Numbered from the stretch's first letter, positions 47,329-59,462 are shown. The stretch: DNA of 64,000 bases from Diospyros lotus (GCF_014633365.1 NC_068349.1:23078753-23142752), one strand, 5' to 3'. A program made the numbers and translations. The notes: generated by a model from the letters alone, not told the origin.

Positions 47329-48792
47329 TGATAGGGCTTAATTGTATATATATTTTTATCTATTTTTCATCTTAATCTTATACTAATTTTCCTACATAAA
47401 TGTGTGTTTATATGGATTTTATATTATTTTAATCTCTTTTTGTAGGAACCCAGCAAAGGATATTAATTCAAAGATTTGGATGTAAAAAGAAAATAAAAAA
47501 AGATATAAATTAATTTATAAAGTTAAAATAATATTATAAAGATATTATTATATTTAATTAATATTATAATATAATTATTTATTAATAATTAAATATATAT
47601 ACTATATTAAACATTATATTATATTATTTATATATTATACTATATTATATATTATAGTATATTATTTATATATATGTATTATATATGATAATAAAGTAAC
47701 GTGAACGTGGAGTAGTGGGTGGCCGTTATAATAATAATAATATTATAATTGAGGCAGGGGATGGGAAGAAACGGAAGGACGGCCATAGACACAAAAGAAA
47801 AGAATTAAGAGGGCTTGCGCAATGGACAGTGAAGCAATTAGGAGAAGGCGCGTAGCGGAGATCTAGAGGAGCAGCGGCCGAGTGCTTAAGGCGTAGGTGG
47901 ACAGTGAGGAAAGGAAGAAGGGAACGCAGCACATAGCATAGGGACGCCTTAAGTATATCAATTGCGACCCAGATCTGTTTCAGATCTGGGCAAGGAGCAT
48001 CCTCTTTTCTTCATTCAATTTTCTATTGTTATTTTTACTTTAATAATGTCTAGCTAATTTATTTTAGCTAGGGTTTGGAAGGATTTTAATTATGGGATTA
48101 TGTGTTTAGTTTGATTCGAAACTCGATTATTATTTGCGTGAGGAATTTATATTGTTGCGTTTAATGCTTTAAAAGATTGGTCATATTTTAATGATTCAAT
48201 GATTTATGCATGACTGACTAAAGGATTGTTATAAATTAGATCCATAAGCAATATAAATCACATGCTTGACTAGGAGATCGAAAGATGATTAGCTCATGTG
48301 TGGGAATCAAAGAAGCTTAGTGAGTCAAATCCCCTTCCGCAATTAGAGGTTTCCAAATAACTTAATGCTTATTTATTTCGTTGATATCTGCTCAGAAATC
48401 TGACGGTGAAATTCAATTAATAAAGGATTAATATGACTTGAGAAACCTTATTAATTAATTGAGGGAAATTCACCATCACATGCAAATAATTATAAAATAC
48501 TGTAAAGGTATTTGTGGTTTTGAATCGAGTTGAATAGATAATTAGATAATCCAAATTAAATGAAATCTAAACGCTAGTGCATTCATTAATTAATCTTTCT
48601 CCCAAAGAATTCAGTTTTCTATTTATTCTTCTTTTTATTTATCCAATTAATTAATTAATTCAACTTAGGCTAATTAAAATTTTTTTGGTATTGTGATCTA
48701 GTCCTTGTGGGATCGACACTCTTTTTATCACTATATGCATATTTGACTAGGGTGCACTTGCCCGAATTAATTGTGCATAAAACCACACATCA
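47329..48792 (+). mobile_element. Solo LTR, Athila-like, between RNase H and integrase
   Basis: 1464 bp from TGATAGGGCTTAATTG to AAAACCACACATCA. The flanks GCATA and ATATA match at only 3 of 5, but the pol reading is split exactly here. Near its right end GTGGGATCGACACTC...GGTGCACTTGCC resembles the end of Athila/Tat-type LTRs, suggesting plus orientation. The interior is very A/T rich (47480-47690), with the only GC-rich part at 47700-47950. No coding sequence. Confidence 0.85.
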
Positions 48793-50889
48793 ATATACGC
48801 CGGCCACTCCCACTAGCCTCCCGTATCTTGGTCTCCAGATCCAGCCAAACCGCCAGGCCAGCTACTAGGATAGAAGATCCCTTTGGCACTACACTCACCA
48901 TCATCAGGCTAAAAGCCTCAATCAACATCCACTCTTGGGCCATCAACCCGGCCATAGCAGTAGGCACAGTCCTACTCAATGCGTCAGCCACCACGTTGGC
49001 ACGCCCCAGGTGATACAAAATGGTGCAGTCATAGTCCTTCAGGAACTCCATCCATCGTCGCTTCCTCATATTCAACTCTTAATGCGAGAACACATACCTT
49101 AAACTTTTGTGGTCCGTGAATACATCGAACGTCTCTCCATATAGGTAGTGCCTCCATAGCTTCAGAGCATATACCACCGCTGCCAGTTCCAAGTCATGCG
49201 TTAGGTAGTTCACTCCGTGCCTCTTCAACTGGCGTGATCCATATGCTATCACCCGACCATGCTGCATCAATACACAGCCCAAACCAACCTTCGAGGCATC
49301 GGTGTATACAACATATCCACTGGGGCCACTAGGCATTGCCAGCACAGGTGCCAAGGTTAGTCTGTCCTTGAGCTCTTGAAAGCTTTCCTCGCACTTTGCA
49401 GTCTATTCGAACTTGACCTCCTTCTGTATGAGCTTCGTCATAGGTGCAGCTATCTTCGAAAACCCTTCCACGAATCTTCGATAGTAGCCTGCCAATCCCA
49501 AAAAGCTTCTCACTTTGGTCAAGCACGTAAGCTGCTTCATTCCTCGAATAGCCTCAATCTTGGCTGGATCCATTGAAATTCCTTCGGTTGAGATCACATG
49601 GCTAAGAAATGCCACTTGGGATAGCTAGAACTCGCACTTCGAGAACTTGGCATACAATTTGTGTTTCCTGAGAGTTCCTAGCACTATCCTCAAGTGCTCC
49701 TCGTGGTCACTCTCATTCGAAGAATACACCAATATATCATCTATGAAGATGATCACAAACCGATCCAGGTAGGGCTTGAACACTCTATTCATAAGATCCA
49801 TAAACGTTGTTGGAGCGTTAGTTAATCCGAATGGCATTACAAAATACTCAAAATGGCCATACCTTAACCAAAATGCCGTCTTCAGAACATTATCTGGTTT
49901 AATTCTTAGCTGATAATATCCAGATCTCAAATCGATCTTCGAGACCTCCTTCGCTCCCTGCAGTTGATCAAACAACTCGTCTATCCTTGGGAGCGGATAC
50001 TTATTCTTTACCGTGGCCTTATTTAGTTGACAGTAGTCAATGCACATCCTTAGACTCCCATCTTTCTTTTTTACAAATAGCATTGGTGCACCCCATGGCG
50101 ACGTACTTGGCCTAATGAACCTCTTATAAGTAAACTCCTATAGCTGACTCTTCAATTCTTTCATCTCCGCCGGAGCCATTCGGTATGGCGAAATTGATAT
50201 CGGCTGGGTTCCTAGAACTAATTCAATTGAGAACTCGATTTCCCGAGGTGGAGGTAGTCCTGGTAATTCTTCTGGAAACACGTCATCATATTCTCATACC
50301 ATTTGCACCTCATTGAGTTTCAGTACCTTTCTTTCTTCTAACTAAGCATAAGCTATGAATCCATGAGCTCCTCGGCTCAACAACTTTGCTGCCTTCATTG
50401 CTGAAATCATCTTTAGGACCTTAGGGTCGCCTTGTCCCCAAAATTTGACCCACCCTCCCTTGGGTTTTCTTATGATCATTATCTTCCTACGACAATCTAT
50501 ATTGGCATCATACTTGGACAAGAAGTCCATCCCTAAGATTACGTCGAAGTCATATACTTCTAATAGAATCAGATCAGCCTGGAACCGAACATTACTCAGG
50601 CTAATTTCTCATCCCCTCACCATTTCTGAGGACGTCATACTCTTACCCATAGGTGTCAAAATCACCATAAGACACCCCATATACTCAGTTTCTACTCTCA
50701 AACTCCCAACCAAAGCATGCGATATAAAAGAATGAGTAGACCCTGGATCTATCAATGCATGCACTAGAGTATCCAAAATGAAGATAGTACCTTGGATAAC
50801 TGTAAGATTCGCCTCTACGTCCTCCTCGGTCAAATTATAAATTCGCTCTTGTCTAGTCCCCTTTCCTTCTTCAATCTTTAGCTGTTGGT
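48793..50889 (-). pseudogene. pol: Chromovirus protease, RT and RNase H
   Basis: Minus order: protease with intact HALIDPGSTHSFIS (about 50757-50715) and VILGMDFLSKYDANID; linker with [17 protein letters not shown] with [55 protein letters not shown] and the active site [16 protein letters not shown] [11 protein letters not shown], so all three RT Asp are present; thumb [15 protein letters not shown]; RNase H with [38 protein letters not shown] and [10 protein letters not shown]. Stops occur after SSEMVRG, GFIAYA, NEVQMV, KFSKCEF and YVFSH. Catalytic residues are retained but the frame is broken, so it is non-autonomous at best. Confidence 0.95.
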
Positions 50890-51974
50890 CTTTCTTCTTC
50901 GAGCAATTCCTTGAGATGTGCCCGTGCTGGTTGCAATTGTAGTAGATCACGCTCACTGGTGTTGCTGCTATAGCTTTACCTTCTTGGACCGTTCCCTTCG
51001 AGCAATTTCTAGAAGTATGCTCGGGCTGTCCACAGGTTTAACAGACAATGCTTTGGCCATCGCACCTCTTGCCCAGGTGCCTTTTCTTGCATTTAAAGCA
51101 TGCCTTCCCCTTTTTCACGATCTTTCCATCTCGAGGTCCAATAGTCGAGTGGGATTTCTCTGATTGTCCAATTTGAACAGTTGTGGCCTTTAGTTTTGCC
51201 ACCCACGTCATATTCTCCTCGACCGCCATAGCTTTGAAAACTATATCCGCATAAGACTCCACATGGACCAAGCTCATCAACTGTTGAAATTCGATCCGCA
51301 AGCCTTGTATGAATTTTCGTCCCTTATCCACATCGTCTATCTCGAACAGCGGCATATACTTGATTAACCGTAAAAATTTAGCCTCGTATTGGGCCACAGA
51401 CATATTTGACCCTTGGCGTAAGTTCATAAACTCTCGAGCTCTAGCTAACTTCTAGCAAGTGGGAAAGAATTTTTCGTTGAGCAGTTCCTTAAACCATTCC
51501 CACGACATCTGGGGTGCCTCCCCTAATTCTACATCTGTTGTCGACCCCTGAGATCTTATTCGGTTAGGTATCACTCGCTGCATAGACCTCCACCATTGGG
51601 CCGCCTCCTCTTCCAGCATATAGGTCGCACACTTGACCTTGTCTTCATTCAAGATTCTCAATTTTTGTAGGATCTTCTCGGTCTGGTCCAACTAGTATTC
51701 ACTGATCGCGGGGTCATCTGTCAGTTTTCCTTGAAGCACTGGTGGGTTTTATCGTAGATACCTCTCCAAGGCATCTACTCTTCTTTGCTCGGGGCTGCAA
51801 CTCCAAAATTTGCCCAGCCAAGCCTTCTAGGATTCTCTCGATCCTATCAATTTGGCCTTCATTGAGTTCAGCTTGTGCATCTCTTTGACCTTCCATACCA
51901 CCTCCTAGGTGCGGGTTGGTGTTGCTTTCTTCGCCATTGCCTCTCCCGTGCCTGTTCTTTCTTGTATTCACCAT
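50890..51974 (-). pseudogene. gag: Chromovirus gag
   Basis: Start Met at 51974 (MVNTRKNRHGRGNGEES). The capsid-like core has KCATYMLEEEAAQWWRSM, SWEWFKELLNEKFFPTC, stop, then MSVAQYEAKFLRLIKYMP and KFIQGLRIEFQQLMS. The nucleocapsid part has three Cys/His motifs: CFKCKKRHLGKRC, C*TCGQPEHTSRNC with a stop, and YYNCNQHGHISRNC, where the first Cys is Tyr. Stops near 51705, 51450, 51430 and 51040. Gag runs into protease in the same overall frame, as usual for chromoviruses with one gag-pol polyprotein. About 165 bp (51975-52139) separate it from the PBS and show nothing else. Confidence 0.93.
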
Positions 51975-52139
51975 CTGGCAAGGAGATAGGGCGATCTATT
52001 AAATCATCATGGCATGACACAATTCAATTTGAATAAGCAACAAGAGTATGCCACTAAATATTTCAAAAATCCTAACCTAATTCCCAAAACTTACGGTGGC
52101 TTTACTCATCTAGCCACATGCAAACTTTTCCTTAGGTTC

Positions 52140-52153
52140 GCTCTAATACGAAC
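52140..52153 (-). other. Decayed primer-binding site, initiator-Met type
   Basis: Minus strand GTTCGTATTAGAGC directly follows the 5' LTR end TGTTACA at 52154. It differs from TTGGTATCAGAGC at two or three positions. Confidence 0.8.
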
Positions 52154-53349
52154 TGTAACACCCCAAATTTCTCGAGCGCGTTATAACTTAGGATTTCAGG
52201 AATATAAAAATTTTTCATACCACAATCACTGCTATACATCACATAAATTCTCAAAAACCCTAATTTTCACCTTCCCAGCTTAACAAACCCAATATTAAAT
52301 AGCTAAGACAGGTGTTAAAATTTCAAATATGGAAGCTAGATCGAACCTGATATGGCTCACAACCATAATGCTTTATTTATCATAAATAAAAATGTTCAAG
52401 ACATCTACAAAATGTATTACAAGGACATCATCTCTCGTAAATGATAACCGAATGCCTTAAACATATCCAAGACATACATAGGTTCACACATAAATAAAGA
52501 TATTCTAAACATGCTATAGACAGTAAACTAAGATTATTCTTCTGCTACCTCCTTTCCCTTTAAGCTACTTGTCAAACCTGGAACGTTTGAATATTCCAGG
52601 GACATAATCCAATTAGAAGATGAATCTTCTAATGAGAAACTCCAAAAATAGTTTATATCAATGCATGATCAGGTATAAAATGTATGAGAAAAATAACGAG
52701 AACTACTCCGAAGTTGTAACGCCCCACTTTTAATTATATGTTGAAGCTAAATACAAGCTAATATCCCACAAGGGCATTGTGGAAATCCTTACCAACGGAA
52801 GCAATGGATCGAACCTGATAGCTAGCTGAAGCTAGATAAAAAGGATTTCCAATAATAAAACCTCTAATATGAGTACATCGTAATGCATGACTTCCAAAAA
52901 TTCATCAAATAACTCTTACCACAATCATAATACACAGTAATCACGATTTACAACTTTAATAGCATAATAAGTATATCCAAGCCCTACGTAACCCTTGTTT
53001 ATACAACTGCGTTACACAACTCTCAAAACATACCCAAAGATTACATAAGAACCATAGAACATGAGTAACAGAAAATTAAACTAAACTTTTGGCCTCCTTG
53101 TAACCCTATTTTTTTCCTTCTCATGCTTATCTCCGGGTACCTGGCACGAATGATATACCTAAGACGTTAACTATCCTAGGGGTATGAAACACCCAAGTTA
53201 GATTGTTACATCTAAGTGAGTGGTACAAGAAAAGGAAATTGTGCATGCAAGAGCAATATGTAGTTATGCCAGGAAATGTGTAGAGATAAGTACAAATCTT
53301 CCAAGATCATGCCAATATAAAACTTCCCATGTGGTAACCAGGTCAGGGG

Positions 53350-53520
53350 ATTGTAATCACCCTCGCAGTCATCATGGTGACTCACCGCAAGAGCATGAGA
53401 TCATGGCTCACTGTAAGAGCACGAGATCCCCCGTGATGTCCCGTAATCATCATGGTAGCTCACCGCAAGAGCACGAGATCATGGCTCACCGCAAGAGCAC
53501 AAGATCCCCCGTGATGTCCC
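53350..53520. repeat. Two-unit tandem repeat of about 86 bp in E2
   Basis: Each unit has CATCATGGTRRCTCACCGCA, then AGAGCAYGAGATCATGGCTC, then GATCCCCCGTGATGTCCC. The related block is absent from E1. It produces a repetitive 114-codon open frame (53220-53564) that is not a gene. Confidence 0.9.
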
Positions 53521-54396
53521 AACAACCAACCACAGATACAAACATCGAGATGCGTATAAAATAAGCCAAATATGCTCAAAAGCAATAAAACTTGAGATGT
53601 AAATCACCCACCATGACATGTTATATGACAAAGAAGAAGGAATATGATATACAAGCCATAAGGCATTCACGAAAGCTGTCATGGTCAAACCCGATGCAAC
53701 AAGGTAGAAAGGATATGCTCGAAACAAAGGGAACCATGAAATGCAAGCCACAACCACTTATAAATGAAGTCAAGAGTGATCAAGATGAAGTAAGAGGCAT
53801 GGAAGAATAGTTACATGCACAATAACCACTCACCTTAGCTTCACACTTCTTGGTTGCACAAATTTATGGCCGAACATCACTCCAAGTGAACTATTCTATA
53901 AAAATCGAGACCTTTTTGTAGCCTAACCTAAAATATTTTTAGATAGGTAAGTATCCACTAAAAATAGAAGGTTTCATGAAAAATTTCAAGCCTAGAAGGC
54001 CTTTCACGTGTGCACATGAGCCCCCAGAAGGGGACTCATGCACTGCCACACGCAGCCCCTTCTGGCACGTGAATCTCACGCTCCATCCCCTTGCCTCAGC
54101 CAGATTCTACCTCCTTCACTGTTTCAACCATAACTCGGTCGTTTTAACTACGATTCGACCCCCGTTTTTTCTTACACCTTCCTCTTTCAATGCTCTATAA
54201 GATTATAAAAAGATTTGGATCTTACTTCAAGGTTTTGAAGACATTTTTCCCACTTTACAAGGATGGCTTGAAAACCCGACAAAGCCTTCTCCTTCCTTGA
54301 TCTCCGGCAGCGCTTCGCCCCTTTTTCTCCAGAATTTTCTCTCCAAAAATCCCTCTTCCTCACCCTTTTGAAATGGCCAAATCTCTCCCCCAATAG

Positions 54397-54406
54397 CCTA
54401 TATATA
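54397..54406 (-). promoter_or_regulatory. TATA box of family E LTR (E2)
   Basis: The minus strand reads TATATATAGG after GAACTTC; this sets the family E orientation. Confidence 0.65.
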
Positions 54407-56976
54407 GAAGTTCCCGGCCAACCACAATTTGCATTGTGTCACCTTAATCATTACTCATGATTACTCCTTTATCTTTTGCCACAAGTCTTATCCAAGTGTC
54501 ATTCTTAAGGCTATGCTAGATCAAGATATGGCACATGTCACTCCAATATTAAGCTATTTAACTTGGGATTTGAGCCTCATGATGATCCCACCAAGTGTTC
54601 CAATCTTAGGGTGCCAAGTGTCCCAAACTTGGAGATTAAGTAAAGGTTAGGTGTTTCCATTCAAACTTTGCCATGTGTCCTATAATCATTACTTGGATTT
54701 GGAATTTATTCTCATGCCACTTGTCATCACCTAATTAGCTTCCTTGATATTGAGATTAGCACCCTAATCATTACTTTCAATCCTACGGTGCCATATGTCC
54801 TCGAGATATGAGCTATCATCATTACTTCTTCTATCCCTATGCCATGTGTCACCATAAGATTTGGCCACTTATCCTTAATATTTGGGCCTCAAAATTTCCT
54901 TTCCATGTGTCCCAATCCCTTTGTGCCAAGTGTCTCAAGATCATCATTACCTCCATGCTTTTCCATCCAAATTGTGCCACGTGTCCATATAATCATGTCT
55001 ATCCATGTGTTTCCATCCAACGGTGACATGTGTCCATGCAATCATTTTTATCCATGTGTCTCCATCCAAATGGTGACATGTGTCCCCTAATTGAATTTAA
55101 TGGAGTTTGGAATCCAAGACATTTTGAAGTACTAATTCCCAAGATTTTTTGGTTAATTGCATTCGTATCCGAACTTCCCAAATTACGACTTTGCCCCTAG
55201 CTTAGAAAATAAACTTTTGTCTCTTGCAATACGTCATATTTGATTCTGAAAAATCTCAGATATTACAGAAGTGCCTCGTGAACATGTTAGCCTCCTCCAA
55301 CGATAGCTTTCTCAATGGCGCACGCATAGCGCCTCTCGGGAGGTCCCTAACCATATCACCTTGGCCCAACCTCATAGAACTCATGCAAGAACCACATCTG
55401 TTGTCCCTTAGGCTCACGATCTTCCCCATGAGAGCTTTCTCGATGGCGCAAGCATAGCGCCTCTCGGGGGATATCCGACTTTTACCCTCGGCCAACAACA
55501 AATAGGTACAACAGTATGGCCACATGAATTTTATAAATGCAACAGTTAAAAAGCCAACAGCATATATTTTTCAGAAAAATATAGTTCATATATGCAACAT
55601 GATTTCACGTAAGAGAACAATAAGAGTTTACGTACAAGAACATCACAAAACACGTCTCATGCAAGAGAAGTCTCTCATAAGAGAATAAAAAATAGGATTT
55701 GGAGTATAGGAGTCTCACCTTGTTGGTTTATCTCTTGGACGGTATGGTTTTACTACAAATGGCCTATGTTTCTGCAAAAAACATGCGTTTTGAAAAACCT
55801 AACCTCAAATATTTTTACATAGGGTTGAAGGGTATTAAAGTATGGGCATAACTAGAAAATTTATGGAAAAAAGACACCTGACACGCCCTGGGAAGGTGGA
55901 CCACACGCCTTCACGCGCAGCACTTCCTGGCTCGTGTATCTCATGCACTGCTTACCAGATTCGGACAACTTCGCCTCGGTTTAGTTTTTCGACCATAACT
56001 TCCTCATTTTAACTCTGATTCGACCCCGTTTGAACTTACGCGACCCTCTCTCCCCCCTCTATAGGATTATCAAAACAAATTGGACTTACCTTGCTTTTTT
56101 TTTTAAACTAATTTTGGCGAATTCCGGTGAACACCCGCAACATCGACGAGGCTCGTTCTCCGCCGCTTTCTTCCAGCCTTCTTGCAAAACTTCCTCCCCT
56201 CTTTCTAAAGCAAGCTTCTCCACTTAGATTGCCTCACTCCTCAAAACTCCCTTGAATGATTTGAGAACAACCCATGGTGCCTATTTATAGATTACTTGAA
56301 CCAATCACATGGTGTCACTTGTCACAAGGTAAGCTATGGACTCCAAAGACTCAAACCTATAATTGAATGGCTTTTGAAATCCAAAGCTAGAATGGACTTG
56401 ATTTTTGAAATCCAAGCTAATACCCCAAACTTCTTCCAAATGACATTTTGGCCCTTATTTCAAGTTCTCGACTTTAATATTTTACCACATGAGCTTATAA
56501 TTTCATCCTTATTTCATTTGGATAATTCTTTAATTACAATTACACCCTCAAACATCAAATTTATCGAGATACTTAAAATCTCAAAATTAATAACTCAAAA
56601 TTACTCGATATGTATGATTTTCGGGAAGCCCTTCCATCATTCGATTTGTTTTTAGGCTATAACTTAGCTTAATCGAAAATTGTCTCTTATTTTAATTCTT
56701 TCAGTGTCATAAATCTCACCTCGAGATGCTCGTGAAAGATATATTTTTGTCCTTAGGTATCTAAGCTCTAGGGCACTCCCTGCAACCGATTCGGTTACTT
56801 GTTTCCATTTCAAACATATTTTTTGGTATTTTAAACTCACTTAAAATACGTGGCATCTTCACGAAAATATGGAGTATTATACCGGGATAGTTGCCTTGGT
56901 TTTTGTGCCAAGCCGTTTGGTCAAGGAAGTTGCACTAGGATGACTAAGTGGTCCATATTGTGTTGTTCATGTGGGA

Positions 56977-57160
56977 TGTCAGCGTAGGATGTTGTCTAGA
57001 TAGTGTAGCCATAATTCTCCAAGGGCATGACGAAATAATAGGGGTATCTTATGCTGGTGAGTATGCCAGGATAGCGGCCTTGGTTTTCGTGCTAGGCCAT
57101 TTGGTCAGGGAAGTTGCACTAATATGACTAGGTGGTCCATGTGAAATTTTAGAGTTGGGA
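56977..57160 (+). repeat. Second unit of a duplicated block in the F LTR
   Basis: GATGTCAGCGTAGGATGTTG...ATAATTCTCCAAGGGC...GCCAGGATAGCGGCCTTGG repeats the first unit, which is split into 43802-43896 and 56887-56976 by the chromovirus. Each unit is about 185 bp with scattered differences. Confidence 0.88.
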
Positions 57161-58640
57161 TTGTGTGGTGGTTCCTAGATGCTTATAGTGGGAACGTAAT
57201 CTCCAACATAAATGTAGTTAATCGAGTTCCTGGGTTGATGTGACCCTCCTACGCTAGGAATTGGTAATGATTGTTCCCGAGATGTTGGAGAGATGCGTTG
57301 ACTTGCCCCTCTTAAGTTAGAATCGCGTTGTGTTAATGTGTCGGTATAGTGGCATAGGTTCTAGAGAGATTGCTCTTTTCTCGTGGTAGGGTTAAGCGCT
57401 TGGGATTCTCTTGGGCTAGGGTTTACCAGGTGTATTGGTTTATTTCATGTCTTGCATTCATTCATGAAAAATGTGTTTTTGAACTCTTACTTAGTTGATT
57501 CTTCATGTAATATGGACTTTATCCCTGGAATATTCAAACATTACAGGTGAAGGCAGTGGTGTGAAGGGAAAAGGGATTGTCAAGGAGTGACGGCGATTAG
57601 AGGATGTTTTATATTATGTCATTTCAGTTATGTTATTTACTTTGAGGACATCATTAAAAAGTTGGTTTGACTTTATATTATGAATAAAGTGGTTTCGATT
57701 ATGACCTGTTAAGGTTTTGATCTAGCTTTCACATTTGAGATAATGAACCTGTCTTAGTTTATTGATGGTTCATAGTTGATATGCTGAGAAAGTGCAACGG
57801 GATATTCGGGGAATGGTTTTGTGTTGAGTTTCTGTTGATTGGAAAAAAAATATCCCCGGAATCTTACGTTACCTAACGCTCTGGAGAAGCGAGGTGTTAC
57901 AATGTCACCTTGGTCCAACTTCATTAAACTCATGAAAACACGACATCTGTTATCCCATAGATTTATAGTCTTTCTCATGAGAGCTTTTTCATAGTGTATG
58001 CATAGCGCCTCTCAGGGGATATCCAGACTTTTGTCTTTCAGGCAACAATAGATAGGTACAACAGTATGGCCACACAGACTTTATGGATATAATAATTTAG
58101 AAAACTAAAAACATATATTTTTTGAGAAAACACATTTCAGATATGCAACATGATTTCATGCGAGAGAACAACATGAGTTTGCGTACAAGAGTCTCACAAA
58201 ACATGTTTCATGCAAAAGAAGTCTCATGTAAGAGAAAAATAGGATTTGGAGTATAGGAGCCTAACCTTGAACTTAATTAGGGATTCATCAAGATTCGTGT
58301 CCAACCTTGATTCTCGTGGTAGCTTCTAACTGTAAAGACCTGTTAGAGGGTCTAGAATTTATTTAGAATTAATTAAAAGTATTTTTGTTAATTAAATATT
58401 TAATATGGTAATTTAGAGATTTTAAAAGAAAATAATAGTCTTTAAATGCATGTAATTATGTGCAAAATAGATGCAAGGGCATGAGAGTAATTTTAGAGTT
58501 TTAATAATAATTTCTTTAAATAGGAATTATTAATTATTTAGTTAAAGTTATATTAAGAATGGGAGTTCATGCGTAAGAAGAAGTTTGAAAGTCTCCTAGT
58601 TGTAGTAGGAGAAGGAGATGGCTTCTAGGGTTGCTTCATG

Positions 58641-58654
58641 TATATATATATATA
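58641..58654 (+). promoter_or_regulatory. TATA box of D3
   Basis: TATATATATATATA followed by GCCTCATAAGCC, as in D1 and D2. Confidence 0.75.
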
Positions 58655-59462
58655 GCCTCATAAGCCTATTTCTTCTTCACACTGTGAAGAACAATGAAGC
58701 CAAGGAGCAACAATAGTGTCTAGTAGAGGAGAGTTGACAAGTTTCATTTGAGTCAATCAAGATCGTAAGGCAAGTATCTTCTTTATAATCCCATCCATTA
58801 TAGATTCATGAGTATTTCATTCTCAGATTTTCTAGGCTCTTATTGATTCTCAGTTTTATCAGAGAAGTATATACAAATATATATATATGCATGAACAATG
58901 TGTGCATGAGCAAGTTATGAATGTTTCTTTACAACAATTCAATCAAATATTACCCTTAAATCATCCTTGATATTGTTCTTGTCAATTGGGATTTGTTTCC
59001 CCAAGATTTATTTCAGAATAGTGTAGTTTTGTTAAAGTTTTGAATCAAAACAGTCTCTGTGTTTGTTTATTTCTGAGTTATAAAATTGCAGACATCTAGA
59101 TGCGTCCCTTTATATCCGGATGAATTTTTCAGAGCATGTGTGTAACGACCTGTTAGAGGACCCAAAATTTATTTAGAATTATTTTAAGTATTTATTTAAG
59201 TTTCAAGAATTTTCCAATTAATTATTTAATGTGGCAATTTAGATTTTTAATTAAGGAATAGCATTTAATGGCATTTAATTATTTAAGAATTAAATGCAAT
59301 GACATGAAGGTAATTCTAAAGTTTAATTATTAATTTAGTGAGATTATATATTTAAGGGAGAGTAAGAATCCATGCGTGAGATGGATTTGGGTTGAGAGTC
59401 TCCTAGTTATAGTAGGAGAAGGATTCCAAGTTGTAAAGGGAGTGTGATATAGGGCTTTTATG

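Larger units (their letters stand above)
52715..55267 (-). mobile_element. Family E solo LTR (E2)
   Basis: 2553 bp, plus-strand start TGTAACGCCCCACTTTTAA and end AATCTCAGATATTACA, perfect TSD GAAGT at 52710-52714 and 55268-55272. Compared with E1 it carries an extra repeated block (53350-53520) and more downstream sequence. A minus-strand TATATATAGG lies at 54406-54397. Confidence 0.95.
43897..56881 (-). mobile_element. Full-length Tekay/Del-type chromovirus (family A), nested
   Basis: Minus order: 5' LTR 56881-52154, PBS, gag 51974, protease, RT, RNase H, integrase, chromodomain (about 46060), PPT 45848-45834, 3' LTR 45833-43897. The flanks CTGGG (43892-43896) and CCGGG (56882-56886) match at 4 of 5. 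Nested in it are an Athila-like LTR (47329-48792) between RNase H and integrase and solo LTR E2 in the 5' LTR. It is the only element in the window with both LTRs. The LTRs differ by indels (1937 versus about 2170 bp), and the open frame has several stops, so it is old and inactive. Confidence 0.93.
52154..56881 (-). mobile_element. 5' LTR of the family A chromovirus, split by E2
   Basis: Plus-strand start TGTAACACCCCAAATTTC (52154) and end ATGGAGTATTATA (56881). About 2170 bp after removal of E2 (52715-55267 plus one TSD). TATA box TATAAATAGG at 56289-56280. The sense open frame at 55525-55256 corresponds to those in A1 and the 3' LTR. Confidence 0.93.
40565..57901 (+). mobile_element. Family F solo LTR hosting two insertions
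   Basis: Plus-strand start TGTAATACCTAGGAATG (40565) and end GCGAGGTGTTACA (57901). The flanks ATGTT (40560-40564) and ATGTC (57902-57906) match at 4 of 5. Removing the Copia LTR (41189-42675) and the chromovirus (43897-56881) with one TSD copy each leaves about 2.86 kb. It has a plus-strand TATA box at 42800 and a two-unit repeat of about 185 bp (43802 onward), the first unit of which was split by the chromovirus. Its last 250 bp resemble the corresponding end of family A in sense. Confidence 0.88.
38057..58330 (-). mobile_element. Family A LTR (A3), host of E1 and the F stack
   Basis: Pieces at 38057-38295, 40138-40564 and 57907-58330 join into one family A LTR: TGTAACACTCCAG start, then the CCTCC..GAGAGCTTTCTC region, then TGTCACCTTGG. 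It is split by solo LTR E1 and by family F (40565-57901). Its far end is not seen: at 58331 solo-LTR-type family D sequence begins and A3 may resume beyond the window. From about 58262 it diverges from other A copies. Confidence 0.8.

Noticed and set aside
47480..47690. Very A/T-rich block as a replication origin or matrix-attachment site
   Set aside because: Composition alone is not evidence; it lies within a solo LTR and has no further signature.
48793..50956. Endogenous pararetrovirus (caulimovirid) because of RT and RNase H
   Set aside because: Gag zinc knuckles, integrase, chromodomain, PBS, PPT and two LTRs show a Ty3/gypsy chromovirus; no movement protein or viral coat region is seen.
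53220..53564. 114-codon frame with repeated EHEIMAH peptides
   Set aside because: A product of the 86-bp tandem repeat in solo LTR E2.
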